A stretch of 64,000 nucleotides of DNA, taken from Betaproteobacteria bacterium (GTDB lineage Bacteria > Pseudomonadota > Gammaproteobacteria > Burkholderiales > Thiobacillaceae). The notes beneath the pieces were generated by a model. It had not been told where the DNA came from. It worked only from the letters and a program-made list of their open reading frames with translations, and did not search any database. The DNA lies in the NCBI GenBank assembly GCA_016234655.1, contig JACRAU010000023.1, positions 106,066-170,065 on the forward strand. Direction: 5' to 3'. Positions 1 to 8,417 of the stretch are shown here, in pieces (the first letter of the stretch is position 1; every line of letters starts with the position of its first letter). A program made the translations under genes and the position numbers.

Positions 1-545
1 TGCACCACGGCCATGCCGGAATTGCGGCCGAAGGCGTCCTTGCCGGACAGTTCGACCACGAAGTTCAGGCTCTTGTTGAGCACGTTGGGGAAGGGGTGGG
101 CCGGGTCGAGGCCGATCGGGGTCAGTACCGGCATCAGCTCGCTGAAGAAATATTCGCGGATCCATTGGGCCTGCTCCGGCGTCCACTGCGCGCGCTTGTG
201 GAAGCGGATGCCGTCGTCCGATAGGGTGGGCAGCACATGCTCGTTCAACACCTGATACTGTCGCGCCACCAGGGCGTGGGCCTGCTTGGCGATCTCCTTC
301 AAGGCTTGGCGCGCGGTGATGCCGTCCGAGCCGGCATGGTGCGGGTTGAGCCGCATCTGCTCCTTGAGGCCGGCGACGCGGATCTCGAAGAACTCGTCCA
401 TATTGCTGGAGAAGATGCACAGGAAGCGCAGCCGTTCGAGCGGCGGGGTATCGGGGTCCTCCGCCTGGGCCAGCACGCGGCGGTTGAATTCGAGCAAGCC
501 CAGCTCGCGATTGATGAGGTGTTCGCTTTGGATCGAGGAGGTCAT
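1..545 (-). CDS. ppk: Polyphosphate kinase 1, N-terminal part (runs off the window)
   Basis: This is the first 181 residues of a gene cut by the window edge. PPK1 reversibly transfers the gamma-phosphate of ATP to long-chain polyphosphate. The visible part begins MTSSIQSEHLINRELG and carries the N-terminal family signatures: the NRELGLLEFNRRVLAQA segment near residue 12 and the FLCIFSSNMDEFFEIRVAGL helix that follows. The catalytic histidines lie beyond the window. The ATG at 545 is the natural start because the family N-terminus begins right after it. The gene is divergent from a CYTH-CHAD protein, a family linked to polyphosphate, which supports a shared polyphosphate theme. Identification is firm and completeness is unknown. 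Confidence 0.95.
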   Translation of the reverse strand, partial: MTSSIQSEHLINRELGLLEFNRRVLAQAEDPDTPPLERLRFLCIFSSNMDEFFEIRVAGLKEQMRLNPHHAGSDGITARQALKEIAKQAHALVARQYQVLNEHVLPTLSDDGIRFHKRAQWTPEQAQWIREYFFSELMPVLTPIGLDPAHPFPNVLNKSLNFVVELSGKDAFGRNSGMAVV

Positions 546-630
546 GGCCGTTATCGGAATATTGTCAGCTTGTGCGACGATGTTAACGTGAATAATGTGA
601 TCCGAACTACCTTTAGCACGGCATCGAAGA
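546..630. promoter_or_regulatory. Divergent ppk / CYTH-CHAD promoter region
   Basis: This 85-bp AT-richer gap separates two divergent starts and must hold both promoters. On the plus strand a possible sigma70 pair is TTGTGC (570-575) and TAATGT (593-598) with a 17-bp spacer, directed at the CYTH-CHAD gene. I could not identify a convincing Pho box. The assignment is inference from position and hexamer similarity. Confidence 0.3.
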
Positions 631-2112
631 ATGTTTGATGAAATCGAGTTGAAACTCGGCCTCTCTCCGGATGAAACCCCGCGCTTGCGGCATGCCGCCA
701 TGCTGCGAGGCCTGGGCGCGAGCCGCCGGCTTTTGCACAGCGTCTATTTCGATACGCCGGATTTCGCCTTGATGCGCCAGGGCGTGGCGCTACGCCTGCG
801 CAAGGTCGGCCGCGCGTGGATACAGACGGTGAAGGCGGAAGCCAGGCAAGCGGGCGCGTTGAGCGTGCGGCCCGAGTGGGAGCTGCCGGTGCGCGGCGGC
901 CGGCTCGATATCGCAAGCCTGCCGGTGCCGGCGCGGGCCTTTTTCCCGCCGGCCGTCGTCGCCGCGCTCGAGCCTTGCTTTAGTACCCGCTTTGAGCGGA
1001 CGACCTGGCGGATCGAGCGTGGCGGCGACCTTTTGGAATTGGCGCTGGATCGCGGCGAGATTCGCGCCGGCCGCCGGCGCTTGCCGATCTCCGAGGTGGA
1101 ACTCGAACTGCGCGCCGGCCAAGCGGGGTTTTTATTCGATGTCGCCGAACAGTTGTCCAAGGCCGTGGCTTTCCACGTGGAGCCGCGCAGCAAGGCCGAG
1201 CGCGGCTATGGCCTGGCCGGGGCCGTCGCAACGCGGCCGATCAAGGCCATCGTGCCGACGATCGAAATGGGCGCGGCGCCGGGCGCCGCCTGGCGGGCGA
1301 TGGTCGGCGCCGCGCTGGCGCAATTGAGCGCCAATGTGCCGGGCGTGCTGGCCGAGGACGATCCGGAATATCTGCACCAGGCCAGGGTGGCGATCCGCCG
1401 TCTATTGGCCTTGGCCGGCCTGGCGCGGCTGGCCGGCTTGCCGCGGCCGGCCTGGCGCGGCGGCCTGCGCGCCTTGATGGCCAAGCTGGCGCCGGTGCGG
1501 GAATGGGATGTCTTCATCGCCGAGCTGCTGCCGGGCTTGCCGGGGCTCGCGCCCGGCGAGCGCCAGGCGGTTACCGTTGCGGCGACGCGTAAACAAGGGC
1601 TGGCGCGGCGGCGGGCACGTGCCGCGCTGCGCTCGGCCGAGTTCGCCGCGCTGATGCTGCATATCGGCCGCGATCTGGTGGGCGCGGCCGAAGGCGTCGG
1701 CTCGATCCGGCATTGGGTCGGGGCGGCGCTCGATAGCCGGCTTGCGGTCTTGCGGCGGCGCGGCCGGCGCTTCAAGCGGCTCGATGCGGCCGGGCGGCAT
1801 CGCGTCCGCATCGCGGCCAAGAAGCTGCGTTACGTGGCCGATGCCTTCGCGCCGCTCCATGGCGCGGCGGCCGAGGCTTATTTGGAACGCCTGGCGGCCG
1901 TGCAGGACGAATTGGGCAGGGCCAACGATTTGCGCATGGCGCTGCAAATGCTGCCCGGCCTCGGGCTCGACGCGGTATTGGCCGGCCGTTTGCACGGCGC
2001 CTTGGCGCATGCCATGGACACGCAGGATAGCCGGGCCGGGGGCCGGGCCTCGGCTTGGCGGGCCTTGCGCGAGACGCGCCCGTTTTGGCGCGGATCGGAC
2101 AAGCGCGCCTAG
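631..2112 (+). CDS. CYTH and CHAD domain-containing protein (YgiF-type triphosphatase with polyphosphate-binding domain)
   Basis: A 493-residue two-domain protein. The CYTH domain (about 1-200) opens with the diagnostic EIELKL near residue 4. It has alternating acidic and basic strands (RLRKVG, EVELELRAG) that line a tunnel binding triphosphates. CYTH proteins of this type hydrolyse inorganic tripolyphosphate. The CHAD domain (about 215-485) is helical and shows the conserved His/Arg/Lys patches YLHQARVAIRRL and HRVRIAAKKLRYVADAF that bind polyphosphate. Divergent transcription from ppk fits a role in polyphosphate turnover or granule association. The ATG at 631 is chosen because EIELKL must lie close to the N-terminus. 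Its stop overlaps the stop of the convergent regulator gene within a CTAG. Family assignment is strong; the exact substrate is inferred. Confidence 0.9.
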   Translation: MFDEIELKLGLSPDETPRLRHAAMLRGLGASRRLLHSVYFDTPDFALMRQGVALRLRKVGRAWIQTVKAEARQAGALSVRPEWELPVRGGRLDIASLPVPARAFFPPAVVAALEPCFSTRFERTTWRIERGGDLLELALDRGEIRAGRRRLPISEVELELRAGQAGFLFDVAEQLSKAVAFHVEPRSKAERGYGLAGAVATRPIKAIVPTIEMGAAPGAAWRAMVGAALAQLSANVPGVLAEDDPEYLHQARVAIRRLLALAGLARLAGLPRPAWRGGLRALMAKLAPVREWDVFIAELLPGLPGLAPGERQAVTVAATRKQGLARRRARAALRSAEFAALMLHIGRDLVGAAEGVGSIRHWVGAALDSRLAVLRRRGRRFKRLDAAGRHRVRIAAKKLRYVADAFAPLHGAAAEAYLERLAAVQDELGRANDLRMALQMLPGLGLDAVLAGRLHGALAHAMDTQDSRAGGRASAWRALRETRPFWRGSDKRA

Positions 2113-2798
2113 CGCGCGGCCTCGACCAGGCGGGCGCGATCCAATATTTCTATCTTGCGGCCATGCACCTCGATGATGCCGTCCTTGCCGAGTTGGCCGA
2201 GTACCCGTGACAGGGTTTCCGGGGCCAGGTTCAGGCGGGCCGCCAGGGTTTGCTTGCTGGAGCCGAGTTCGACCTGGCAAGGACCCGGTCCGGCGTTTCG
2301 GCACTCTTGCGCCAAATAGCCGGCGACCTTTTGCACGCTGGTGCGCAAGGCGCAGTTTTCGATGTCGCCCATCAGCTCGTGCAGGCGTATCGACAGGCTG
2401 GCCAGCATCTTGCGCGCGAGCCTGGGGTTTTCGTCGATGGCGTCGAGCAGCGACTGCTTGTCGATCAACAGCACGATGCTGTCTTGCGTGGCCTGGGCGC
2501 TGAGCGGGTAGGGCCGGTCCAGGAAGGTGACCGCCTCGCCGAAGGACTGGCCGGGGTTCACGATATGCATGACCTTTTCCCCGCCCTGGGGCGACGGGAT
2601 GGCCAGCTTGATCTGGCCCATGACCACGAGGTGCATGCCCCGGGGCGACTCGCCTTTCTGGAAGATGATCTCGTTCTTCTGCACCCGGTATTCCCGCGTG
2701 GTTTGCGCGATCTGTTGCAACTCGGCCTCGCTGAGGCCGAAGAACAAGGGCTGGCGGGAAAGTATCTCGGCAACCGAGTGTCGGTTTTCTAGCAACAT
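2109..2798 (-). CDS. Crp/Fnr-family transcriptional regulator
   Basis: A 229-residue regulator with an N-terminal cyclic-nucleotide-binding-fold domain (about 15-130, with the typical GQSFGEAVTFLDRPYP turn) and a C-terminal winged helix. The recognition helix TLAARLNLAPETLSRVL carries the E..SR pattern of FNR-like proteins, which read TTGAT half-sites. It lacks the N-terminal cysteine cluster of FNR, so it is not an FNR-type Fe-S oxygen sensor and resembles the DNR/NnrR/CRP branch. It sits divergently 145 bp upstream of napD, which suggests it controls the nap operon or nitrogen-oxide respiration. The sensed ligand (NO through haem, a nucleotide, or redox) cannot be read from the sequence. 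Its stop overlaps that of the convergent CYTH-CHAD gene. Confidence 0.9.
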   Translation of the reverse strand: MLLENRHSVAEILSRQPLFFGLSEAELQQIAQTTREYRVQKNEIIFQKGESPRGMHLVVMGQIKLAIPSPQGGEKVMHIVNPGQSFGEAVTFLDRPYPLSAQATQDSIVLLIDKQSLLDAIDENPRLARKMLASLSIRLHELMGDIENCALRTSVQKVAGYLAQECRNAGPGPCQVELGSSKQTLAARLNLAPETLSRVLGQLGKDGIIEVHGRKIEILDRARLVEAAR

Positions 2799-2835
2799 GG
2801 CGTCATCATATCGTTGTACTAGTATGAGTAACTCT

Positions 2836-2850
2836 TGATGGCCGACATCA
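2836..2850. promoter_or_regulatory. Inverted repeat TGATG-N5-CATCA, candidate Crp/Fnr-family operator
   Basis: A perfect 5-bp inverted repeat (2836-2840 and 2846-2850), preceded by one T so that the left arm reads TTGATG. It lies between the divergent regulator gene and napD. The half-site resembles TTGAT, but the spacing is one base wider than the FNR consensus TTGAT-N4-ATCAA. It is proposed as the binding site of the adjacent regulator by position and similarity only. Confidence 0.3.
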
Positions 2851-2893
2851 TCGCAAAAAACTGCCGCACGTCAAATAAGATAAAAGGACGTAC

Positions 2894-2922
2894 TTGTCAT
2901 AATAAAAACGGCGGTGTAAATA
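2894..2922 (+). promoter_or_regulatory. Candidate nap operon promoter
   Basis: TTGTCA (2894-2899), a 17-bp spacer and TAAATA (2917-2922) form a good sigma70-like pair just before the napD ribosome-binding site AAAGGA (2931-2936). The predicted leader would be very short, about 15 nt. The candidate inverted-repeat operator lies roughly 85 bp upstream of the predicted transcription start. Confidence 0.4.
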
Positions 2923-2943
2923 TGTAAGCGAAAGGATGTGAAC

Positions 2944-3258
2944 ATGAATCTTTCCGGGATATTGGTAGTGAGCAAACCCGAGCGGACGGCCGAGGTCGTT
3001 GCGAGTCTGGCCGGCCTGCAAGGCATCGAAGTGCACCAAAGCGACCCGGCAAGCGGGCGCATCATCGTCGTGCAGGAGGCCGCCGACATCCACGCCGAGC
3101 TGGATGCCATCAAACGAATCAAGGTGTTGCCACACGTCGTCATGGCGGAGATGGTCTACCACTACATCGCCGAGGACGAGCAGGTCTACGAGGCCTTGCC
3201 GCCGGAGCTGCAAGCCGGGGGCGAGGCTTGTTTTGTACCGAAAGATTTGCAGGACTGA
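2944..3258 (+). CDS. napD: NapD, chaperone for nitrate reductase maturation
   Basis: A 104-residue cytoplasmic protein of the NapD family. It binds the twin-arginine signal peptide of NapA and holds back export until the molybdenum cofactor is loaded. The sequence begins MNLSGILVVSKPERTAEVV and has the ferredoxin-like layout of the family (GIEVHQSD, GRIIVVQEA, VLPHVVMAEMVYHY). A GTG six bases earlier (2938) is also in frame, but AAAGGA at 2931-2936 is spaced 7 nt from ATG 2944, so that start is preferred. It is first in the nap operon, 25 bp before napA. The C-terminal extension (about 15 residues after YHYIAEDEQ) is slightly longer than usual. Confidence 0.92.
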   Translation: MNLSGILVVSKPERTAEVVASLAGLQGIEVHQSDPASGRIIVVQEAADIHAELDAIKRIKVLPHVVMAEMVYHYIAEDEQVYEALPPELQAGGEACFVPKDLQD

Positions 3259-3283
3259 GCCATTGCACTGACAGGAGGATGAG

Positions 3284-6055
3284 ATGGGACTGACGCGTCG
3301 TGATTTTCTGAAAACCAGCATCGCCGCCAGCACGGCGGCAACCGTGGGCATGCCCCTGTCGAAGAGCGCCGAGGCGGCGGTCAAGCAGGCCGAGGCCGGC
3401 TGGCAATGGGATAAAGCGGTCTGCCGCTTCTGCGGTACCGGCTGCGGCATCATGGTGGCCACCCAGGGCGGCAAGATCGTCGCCACCAAGGGCGACCCCG
3501 ATGCCCCCGTCAACCGTGGCCTGAACTGCGTGAAGGGCTATTTCAACGGCAAGATCATGTACGGCGCCGACCGCCTGACCCAGCCGCTGCTGCGCATGAC
3601 CGACGGCAAGTTCGACAAGAAGGGCAAGTTCGTGCCGGTTAGTTGGGGCCAGGCCCTGGACATCATGGTCGAGAAATTCATGGCTGCCTACAAGGAGAAG
3701 GGTCCGCACGGCATCGGCCTGTTCGGCTCGGGCCAGTGGACGGTGCCCGAGGGCTACGTAGCGGCCAAGCTGTGGAAGGCCGGTTTCCGTTCCAACAGCA
3801 TCGACCCCAATGCCCGCCACTGCATGGCCTCGGCCGTGGCCGCCTTCATGCAGACCTTCGGCATCGACGAGCCGGCCGGTAACTACGACGACATCGAGCA
3901 CACCGACACCGCCGTGCTCTGGGGCGCCAACATGGCCGAGATGCACCCCATCCTGTGGTCGCGCATCACCAACCGCCGGCTCACGCACAAGAACATGGTG
4001 GTGGTGAACCTGTCGACCTACGCCAACATGTCGTCCGATATCGCCGACATCGAGATCGTCTTCGCCCCCAGCGGCGACCTGGCCATCCAGAACTACATCG
4101 CGCGCGAGATCATCAAGCGCGGCGCGGTGAACAAGGCCTTCGTCGACAAGCATGCGGTGTTCGCCACCGGCCCCTACGATATCGGCTACGGCTTCCGTCC
4201 GGCCAAGGCCGACCAGTTCGCCTCGGCCAAGGAAATGGAAGTGGTGAAGAACGAGCAGGAGCACGTGATCGACAAGTGGGAGGCCATCGCCCAGCGCAAG
4301 AAGGAGGGCGAGGTGGTCAAGCAGACCAATATCCTCGGGCCTAAGCCGGCGGCCGACTGGGCGATCAGCTTCGAGGATTTCGCCCGCGCGCTGGAACCCT
4401 ACGACGCCGACTTCACCACGGCCGTGGCCAAGGGCGACCCGGACGAATCCGACGCCTCGTTCAAGGCCAAGCTGCAAAAGCTGGCCGATCTGTACATCGA
4501 CCCCAAACGCAAGGTGGTGTCCTACTGGACCATGGGCTTCAACCAGCACCAGCGCGGCACCTGGGTCAACGAGCAGTGCTATATGAACCACCTGCTGGTG
4601 GGCAAGCAGTCCATGCCCGGCAACGGCGCCTTCTCGCTGACCGGCCAGCCCTCCGCCTGCGGCACCGCGCGCGAGGTGGGCACCTTCGCCCACCGCCTGC
4701 CGGCCGACATGGTGGTCAACGTCAAGAAGCACCGGGACCTTTCGGAAAAAATCTGGAAGTTGCCGGAGAACACCCTGAACCCCCAGCTCGGCAGCCATTA
4801 CGTCAAGATCATGCGCGATCTGGAGGACGGCAGCATCAAGTGGGCCATGGTCCAGGTGAACAACCCCTGGCAGAACACCGCCAACCTGAACCACTGGATC
4901 AAGGGCGCGCGCGAGATGGATAACTTCATCGTCTGCTGCGACGCCTACCCGACCGTGTCGGCCAAGGTGGCCGACCTGGTCCTGCCGGCGGCGATGATCT
5001 ACGAGAAGTGGGGCTTCTACGGCAATGCCGAGCGCCGCACCCAGTGCTGGCGTCAGCAGGTGCCGCCCCCGGGCCAGGCCAAGGGCGATATGTGGATCCT
5101 GCTGGAGATGGCCAAGCGCATCAAGATCAAGGATGTCTGGGGTGAGCAGAAGATTCCGGGCCTGAAGGCCGAAGGCTTCGAGGACGGCAAGTTGCCCTCG
5201 GTGCTCGATGCCGGCAAGGCCATGGGCTACAACCCCGAGATGTCCTTGTACGAGGCCTTGTTCGCCACGAAGGAGAACAAGCAGGCCTTCAAATGGCCGG
5301 ACGCGGTGGCCAAGGGCCATGGCAACCACATCGCCGAGACCCTGAAGGACGGCTGGTTCCCCGAGAAGGCGATGTTCGAGGAATACCGCAAGTTCGGCAC
5401 CGGCAAGGCGCACGACCTGGCCCCGTTCGATCATTACTACGAAGACCATGTCCGCGGCCTGAAGTGGCCGGTGGTGCAGAAGGACGGCAAGTGGGTCGAG
5501 ACCGGCTGGCGCTTCAACGAACAGTACGACCCGTATTGCAAGAAGGGTTCGGGCATCGACTTCTACGGCAACAACGGCAAGGCCATGGTCATGGGCGACC
5601 TGGACAAGCCGGGCGACGGCAGCAAGAAGGTCGACATCTCGGGCCGGGCCAAGATCTACTTCCGGCCCTATGCCAGCCCGGTCGAGCAGCCGGACAAGGA
5701 GTTCAATCTTTGGCTCTGTACCGGCCGGGTGCTGGAGCACTGGCACTCGGGCTCGATGACCCGGCGCGTGCCCGAGCTGCATCGCGCCGTGCCGGCCGCC
5801 GTGTGCTGGATGCATCCGAAGGATGCCGAATCGCGCGGCCTCAAGCGCAACGACCTGATCTGGGTGGAGTCGCGCCGGGGCAAGGTCAAGGTCCGGGTCG
5901 AGACCGGCGGCCGCAACAAGGTGCCACGCGGCCTGCTCTATGTGCCCTGGTTCGACGAGGGCGTGCTGATCAACAAGGTCACCCTGGACTCGACTTGCCC
6001 GATCTCGAAAGAGACCGACTTCAAGAAGTGCTCGGTCAAGGTCTACAAGGCCTGA
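3284..6055 (+). CDS. napA: Periplasmic nitrate reductase catalytic subunit NapA (long form)
   Basis: Reduces nitrate to nitrite in the periplasm using a Mo-bis-MGD cofactor and one [4Fe-4S] cluster. The 923-residue precursor starts with a Tat signal (TRRDFLKTS, residues 4-12). Cluster ligands are Cys47, Cys50, Cys54 and Cys82. The likely molybdenum ligand is Cys180 in [10 protein letters not shown]. Most proteobacterial NapA are about 830 residues. The extra length includes a charged stretch around 310-350 ([20 protein letters not shown]) and insertions in the second half, a size typical of Campylobacter and Wolinella NapA. An AGGAGG-type ribosome-binding site precedes ATG 3284. Electrons should arrive through NapB. 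Identification is certain; the epsilon-like affinity is inferred from length and operon content. Confidence 0.97.
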   Translation: MGLTRRDFLKTSIAASTAATVGMPLSKSAEAAVKQAEAGWQWDKAVCRFCGTGCGIMVATQGGKIVATKGDPDAPVNRGLNCVKGYFNGKIMYGADRLTQPLLRMTDGKFDKKGKFVPVSWGQALDIMVEKFMAAYKEKGPHGIGLFGSGQWTVPEGYVAAKLWKAGFRSNSIDPNARHCMASAVAAFMQTFGIDEPAGNYDDIEHTDTAVLWGANMAEMHPILWSRITNRRLTHKNMVVVNLSTYANMSSDIADIEIVFAPSGDLAIQNYIAREIIKRGAVNKAFVDKHAVFATGPYDIGYGFRPAKADQFASAKEMEVVKNEQEHVIDKWEAIAQRKKEGEVVKQTNILGPKPAADWAISFEDFARALEPYDADFTTAVAKGDPDESDASFKAKLQKLADLYIDPKRKVVSYWTMGFNQHQRGTWVNEQCYMNHLLVGKQSMPGNGAFSLTGQPSACGTAREVGTFAHRLPADMVVNVKKHRDLSEKIWKLPENTLNPQLGSHYVKIMRDLEDGSIKWAMVQVNNPWQNTANLNHWIKGAREMDNFIVCCDAYPTVSAKVADLVLPAAMIYEKWGFYGNAERRTQCWRQQVPPPGQAKGDMWILLEMAKRIKIKDVWGEQKIPGLKAEGFEDGKLPSVLDAGKAMGYNPEMSLYEALFATKENKQAFKWPDAVAKGHGNHIAETLKDGWFPEKAMFEEYRKFGTGKAHDLAPFDHYYEDHVRGLKWPVVQKDGKWVETGWRFNEQYDPYCKKGSGIDFYGNNGKAMVMGDLDKPGDGSKKVDISGRAKIYFRPYASPVEQPDKEFNLWLCTGRVLEHWHSGSMTRRVPELHRAVPAAVCWMHPKDAESRGLKRNDLIWVESRRGKVKVRVETGGRNKVPRGLLYVPWFDEGVLINKVTLDSTCPISKETDFKKCSVKVYKA

Positions 6056-6063
6056 GTCGTTAC

Positions 6064-6146
6064 CGTCATTTTGGGGAGCGGCACGGTCGTGCCGCTGACC
6101 CGGCATCCGGGCCTTGCCCTGGATTCCCGCTTTCGCGGGAATGACG
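6064..6146. repeat. Two-hairpin interspersed repeat (dRS3-like) between napA and napG
   Basis: An 83-bp element bounded by 7-bp inverted ends, CGTCATT (6064-6070) and AATGACG (6140-6146). It contains two perfect hairpins: GCGGCAC-ggtc-GTGCCGC, and ATTCCC-N8-GGGAAT at 6123-6142. The second fits the Neisseria dRS3 pattern exactly. Translated, this repeat gives the IPAFAGMT peptide often seen in mis-annotated proteins, which is why the in-frame ATG at 6114 is rejected as the napG start. Inside an operon, such hairpins could stabilise or attenuate the mRNA. Confidence 0.8.
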
Positions 6147-6158
6147 AGCGGAATCAAC

Positions 6159-6944
6159 ATGGCAGAAGTAAAAACATCCCGCCGCGATTTTCTGGTGAAG
6201 CTGGCCCAGGGCACGTCCCTGGCCGCGACCGGCGGTTTCCTGTGGGCGCATCTGCTGCGCCAGGAGGCGCGGGCGCAGCCCTATGCCTTGCGCCCGCCCG
6301 GTGCCCTGCCCGAAGTCGATTTCAATGCCGCCTGCATCAAGTGCGGCCAGTGCGTGACGGCCTGTCCTTATGACACGCTGAATCTGGCCCCGGCCGGCGG
6401 CGGCATCCCGATCGGCACCCCGCATTTCACGCCGCGCAAGGTGCCGTGCTATCTATGTCCGGACATCCCGTGCATGAAGGCCTGCCCGACCGGGGCGCTG
6501 TCGCCGGAGTTGAAGGACATCAACGAGTCGCGCATGGGTCTGGCGGTGATCGATGTCGAGAACTGCCTATCGTGGAAGGGCTTGCGCTGCGAGATATGCC
6601 ACCGCGAGTGTCCGCTCAAGGGCAAGGCCATTACCCTGGAGACGCATCCGCGCCAGCTGTCCAAGCATGCGATGTTCGTGCCCTTGGTGCATTCCGACGC
6701 CTGCACCGGTTGCGGCATCTGCGAGCGGGCCTGCCCGACCCAGGAGGCGGCCATCCGCATCCTTCCGCACAATCTGGTGCAGGGCAAGATCGGCGAACAC
6801 TACCGCCTGGGCTGGACCTTCGAGACCGAGATCACCCAGGACTTCAAACCCGCCGCGCCCGCGGCGCCCGTCACCCCGGCCGAGGCGCCCAAAGAGGCGC
6901 CCAAAGAGGCGCCCGGCGTGGACTACCTTAATCGGGGCCTGTGA
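6159..6944 (+). CDS. napG: NapG, periplasmic ferredoxin-type subunit of quinol dehydrogenase
   Basis: A 261-residue Tat-exported iron-sulphur protein (SRRDFLVKLAQ near residue 6). It works with the membrane protein NapH to oxidise quinol and pass electrons toward NapB/NapA. Four [4Fe-4S] motifs are visible: CIKCGQCVTACP, CYLCPDIPCMKACP, the CLSW...CEICHRECP set, and CTGCGICERACP. The start is ATG 6159 (MAEVKTSRRDFL). A longer reading from 6114 would place a repeat-derived peptide before the Tat signal. The C-terminus has a small APKE repeat (EAPKEAPKEAP) encoded by 12-bp units. The stop overlaps napH in TGATG. Because napC is absent from the operon, NapGH is probably the main quinol-oxidising route. 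Confidence 0.95.
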   Translation: MAEVKTSRRDFLVKLAQGTSLAATGGFLWAHLLRQEARAQPYALRPPGALPEVDFNAACIKCGQCVTACPYDTLNLAPAGGGIPIGTPHFTPRKVPCYLCPDIPCMKACPTGALSPELKDINESRMGLAVIDVENCLSWKGLRCEICHRECPLKGKAITLETHPRQLSKHAMFVPLVHSDACTGCGICERACPTQEAAIRILPHNLVQGKIGEHYRLGWTFETEITQDFKPAAPAAPVTPAEAPKEAPKEAPGVDYLNRGL

Positions 6945-7840
6945 TGAGCGATCACGCCGATCATCCCACCCTTGGCCTTGGCGCCCGCCTGTGGTCGTGG
7001 CGTTATTTCGTGCTACGCCGGCTGAGCCAGTTCGGCATCCTGCTGCTGTTCTTCGGCAGCGCGCATTGGGGCTGGCAGGTGGCCAAGGACGTGCCCTTGC
7101 TCACCGGCAACCTCAGCGCCTCGGAATTCGCCGGTCTGTTGCCGATGGCCGACCCCTTCGCCGCCTTGCAGATATTTCTGGCCGGCCATGTCTTGCAACA
7201 AGAGGTGATCGTCGGTGCCCTGATCGTGCTGGGCTTCTATCTGTTGGTGGGCGGCCGGGTCTATTGCGCCTGGGTCTGCCCGGTGAACCTGGTGACCGAT
7301 CTGGCCAACTGGCTGCGCAACCGCTTCGGTATCCAGGCGCAAATCTACTTCAGCCGCAATACCCGCTATTTCGTGCTGGCGGCCTCGCTGGTGCTCTCGA
7401 TGTTGATGGGCGTGGCGGCCTTCGAGTGGGTCAGCCCGATCGGCATGGCCCATCGCGAGATCATCTTCGGCTTCGGTTTGGGTTTTCAGGCGCTGGCCGC
7501 CATTTTCCTATTCGATCTCTTGATCCTGAAGCACGGTTGGTGCGGCCACTTGTGTCCGCTCGGTGCCTTCTGGTCGGTGGTCGGGCGACGCACGGCGCAA
7601 GTCCGGGTGCGTTTCGATAAGACGAGCTGCACTCATTGCGGCGACTGCGCCAAGGTCTGCCCCGAACCGCAGGTGCTGAATCTGAAGCGCCTGGAAGAGG
7701 TGGGTTATGTCTATTCGGGCGAGTGCAGCAATTGCGGCCGCTGCACGCCGGTATGCCCGGAAGGGAGTTTGCGTTTCGATTTGAGGCCCATGATCCACCG
7801 CCACAACGCCAAGGCGCATGGCAAACAGGATGTATCTTGA
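6944..7840 (+). CDS. napH: NapH, membrane ferredoxin-type quinol dehydrogenase subunit
   Basis: A 298-residue inner-membrane protein with about four transmembrane segments (near residues 20-40, 78-100, 140-160 and 175-200). It has the paired family motifs CAWVCPVN and CGHLCPLG, and two C-terminal cytoplasmic [4Fe-4S] sites, CTHCGDCAKVCPEP and CSNCGRCTPVCPEG. NapH hands electrons from the quinol pool to NapG. ATG 6944 overlaps the napG TGA (TGATG), which indicates translational coupling. A GTG one codon earlier is also possible. The gene is followed after 23 bp by napB, which has its own strong ribosome-binding site. Confidence 0.95.
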   Translation: MSDHADHPTLGLGARLWSWRYFVLRRLSQFGILLLFFGSAHWGWQVAKDVPLLTGNLSASEFAGLLPMADPFAALQIFLAGHVLQQEVIVGALIVLGFYLLVGGRVYCAWVCPVNLVTDLANWLRNRFGIQAQIYFSRNTRYFVLAASLVLSMLMGVAAFEWVSPIGMAHREIIFGFGLGFQALAAIFLFDLLILKHGWCGHLCPLGAFWSVVGRRTAQVRVRFDKTSCTHCGDCAKVCPEPQVLNLKRLEEVGYVYSGECSNCGRCTPVCPEGSLRFDLRPMIHRHNAKAHGKQDVS

Positions 7841-7863
7841 ACAGGTGTGCAAAGGAGGATGTG

Positions 7864-8319
7864 ATGAAAAAGCTCGCGTTGATTGGAAGTCTGCTGTCGA
7901 TGGCTGTCGCCGCGCAAATCGGCTTGGCCGCCGATAAGAAGGGCGTCGCCGACGACCAGATCGGCCTGTCCAAGACCAGTGTCGAGGCGGTGCCGGACCC
8001 GCAGGTGTTCGAGTACCGGGGCAATGCGCCGTTCAGCGGCCAGGTACTGCCTCGGGCCTATCAGGGCGCGCCGCCCCAGGTGCCGCACAACCTGGAGGGC
8101 TTCATCCCCATCACCCGCGACTCGAACGCTTGCATCGGCTGCCACCAACAGCCGGCCATGATCGGCAAGAAGAGCAAGGGCCAGCCGACGCCGATGCCGG
8201 TCAGCCACTATGTCGACGACAAGGCCAGCGCCATGAACATGGGGCGTTACAACTGCACCCAGTGCCATACGCCACAGGCCACGGTGAAGCCCTTGGTCGG
8301 CAACACCTTCAAAAAGTAA
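7864..8319 (+). CDS. napB: NapB, dihaem cytochrome c subunit of periplasmic nitrate reductase
   Basis: A 151-residue periplasmic electron-transfer subunit that feeds NapA. It has a Sec signal peptide (MKKLALIGSLLSMAVAA, cleaved after about residue 23) and two haem-binding sites, CIGCH (90-94) and CTQCH (131-135). His75 (PHNLEG) and His115 (SHYVDD) are the expected distal haem ligands. ATG 7864 is preceded by AAAGGAGG (about 7851-7858), the strongest Shine-Dalgarno in the operon. The open frame continues upstream into napH, but that extension has no signal-peptide logic and is ignored. The last nap gene here; no napC or napF follows. Confidence 0.96.
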   Translation: MKKLALIGSLLSMAVAAQIGLAADKKGVADDQIGLSKTSVEAVPDPQVFEYRGNAPFSGQVLPRAYQGAPPQVPHNLEGFIPITRDSNACIGCHQQPAMIGKKSKGQPTPMPVSHYVDDKASAMNMGRYNCTQCHTPQATVKPLVGNTFKK

Positions 8320-8346
8320 GCGCGCGCGGCAAGCTCCTCCTTGGGC

Positions 8347-8365
8347 CCCCGCTGGCGAAGCGGGG
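8347..8365. terminator. Hairpin after the nap operon
   Basis: CCCCGCT (8347-8353) and AGCGGGG (8359-8365) form a 7-bp GC-rich stem with a 5-nt loop, 28 bp after the napB stop. The downstream run is only weakly T-rich (gtcgtcgttt), so it may be a weak terminator or an mRNA 3'-end stabiliser. Confidence 0.4.
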
Positions 8366-8417
8366 CGCCTGTCGTCGTTTGCGGCTAAAATGACGGTTTG
8401 CCGTATGGGCCGCCGTC

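Noticed and set aside
6114-6158. An earlier in-frame ATG for napG
   Set aside because: The extra residues are the translated dRS3-like repeat (IPAFAGMT) and would displace the Tat signal from the N-terminus.
3140-6214. A very long open frame on the minus strand opposite napA (over 1000 codons)
   Set aside because: It lies antisense to napA, is rich in Leu/Val/His/Gly as expected from the complement of GC-rich codons, has no domain, and includes the translated dRS3-like repeat.
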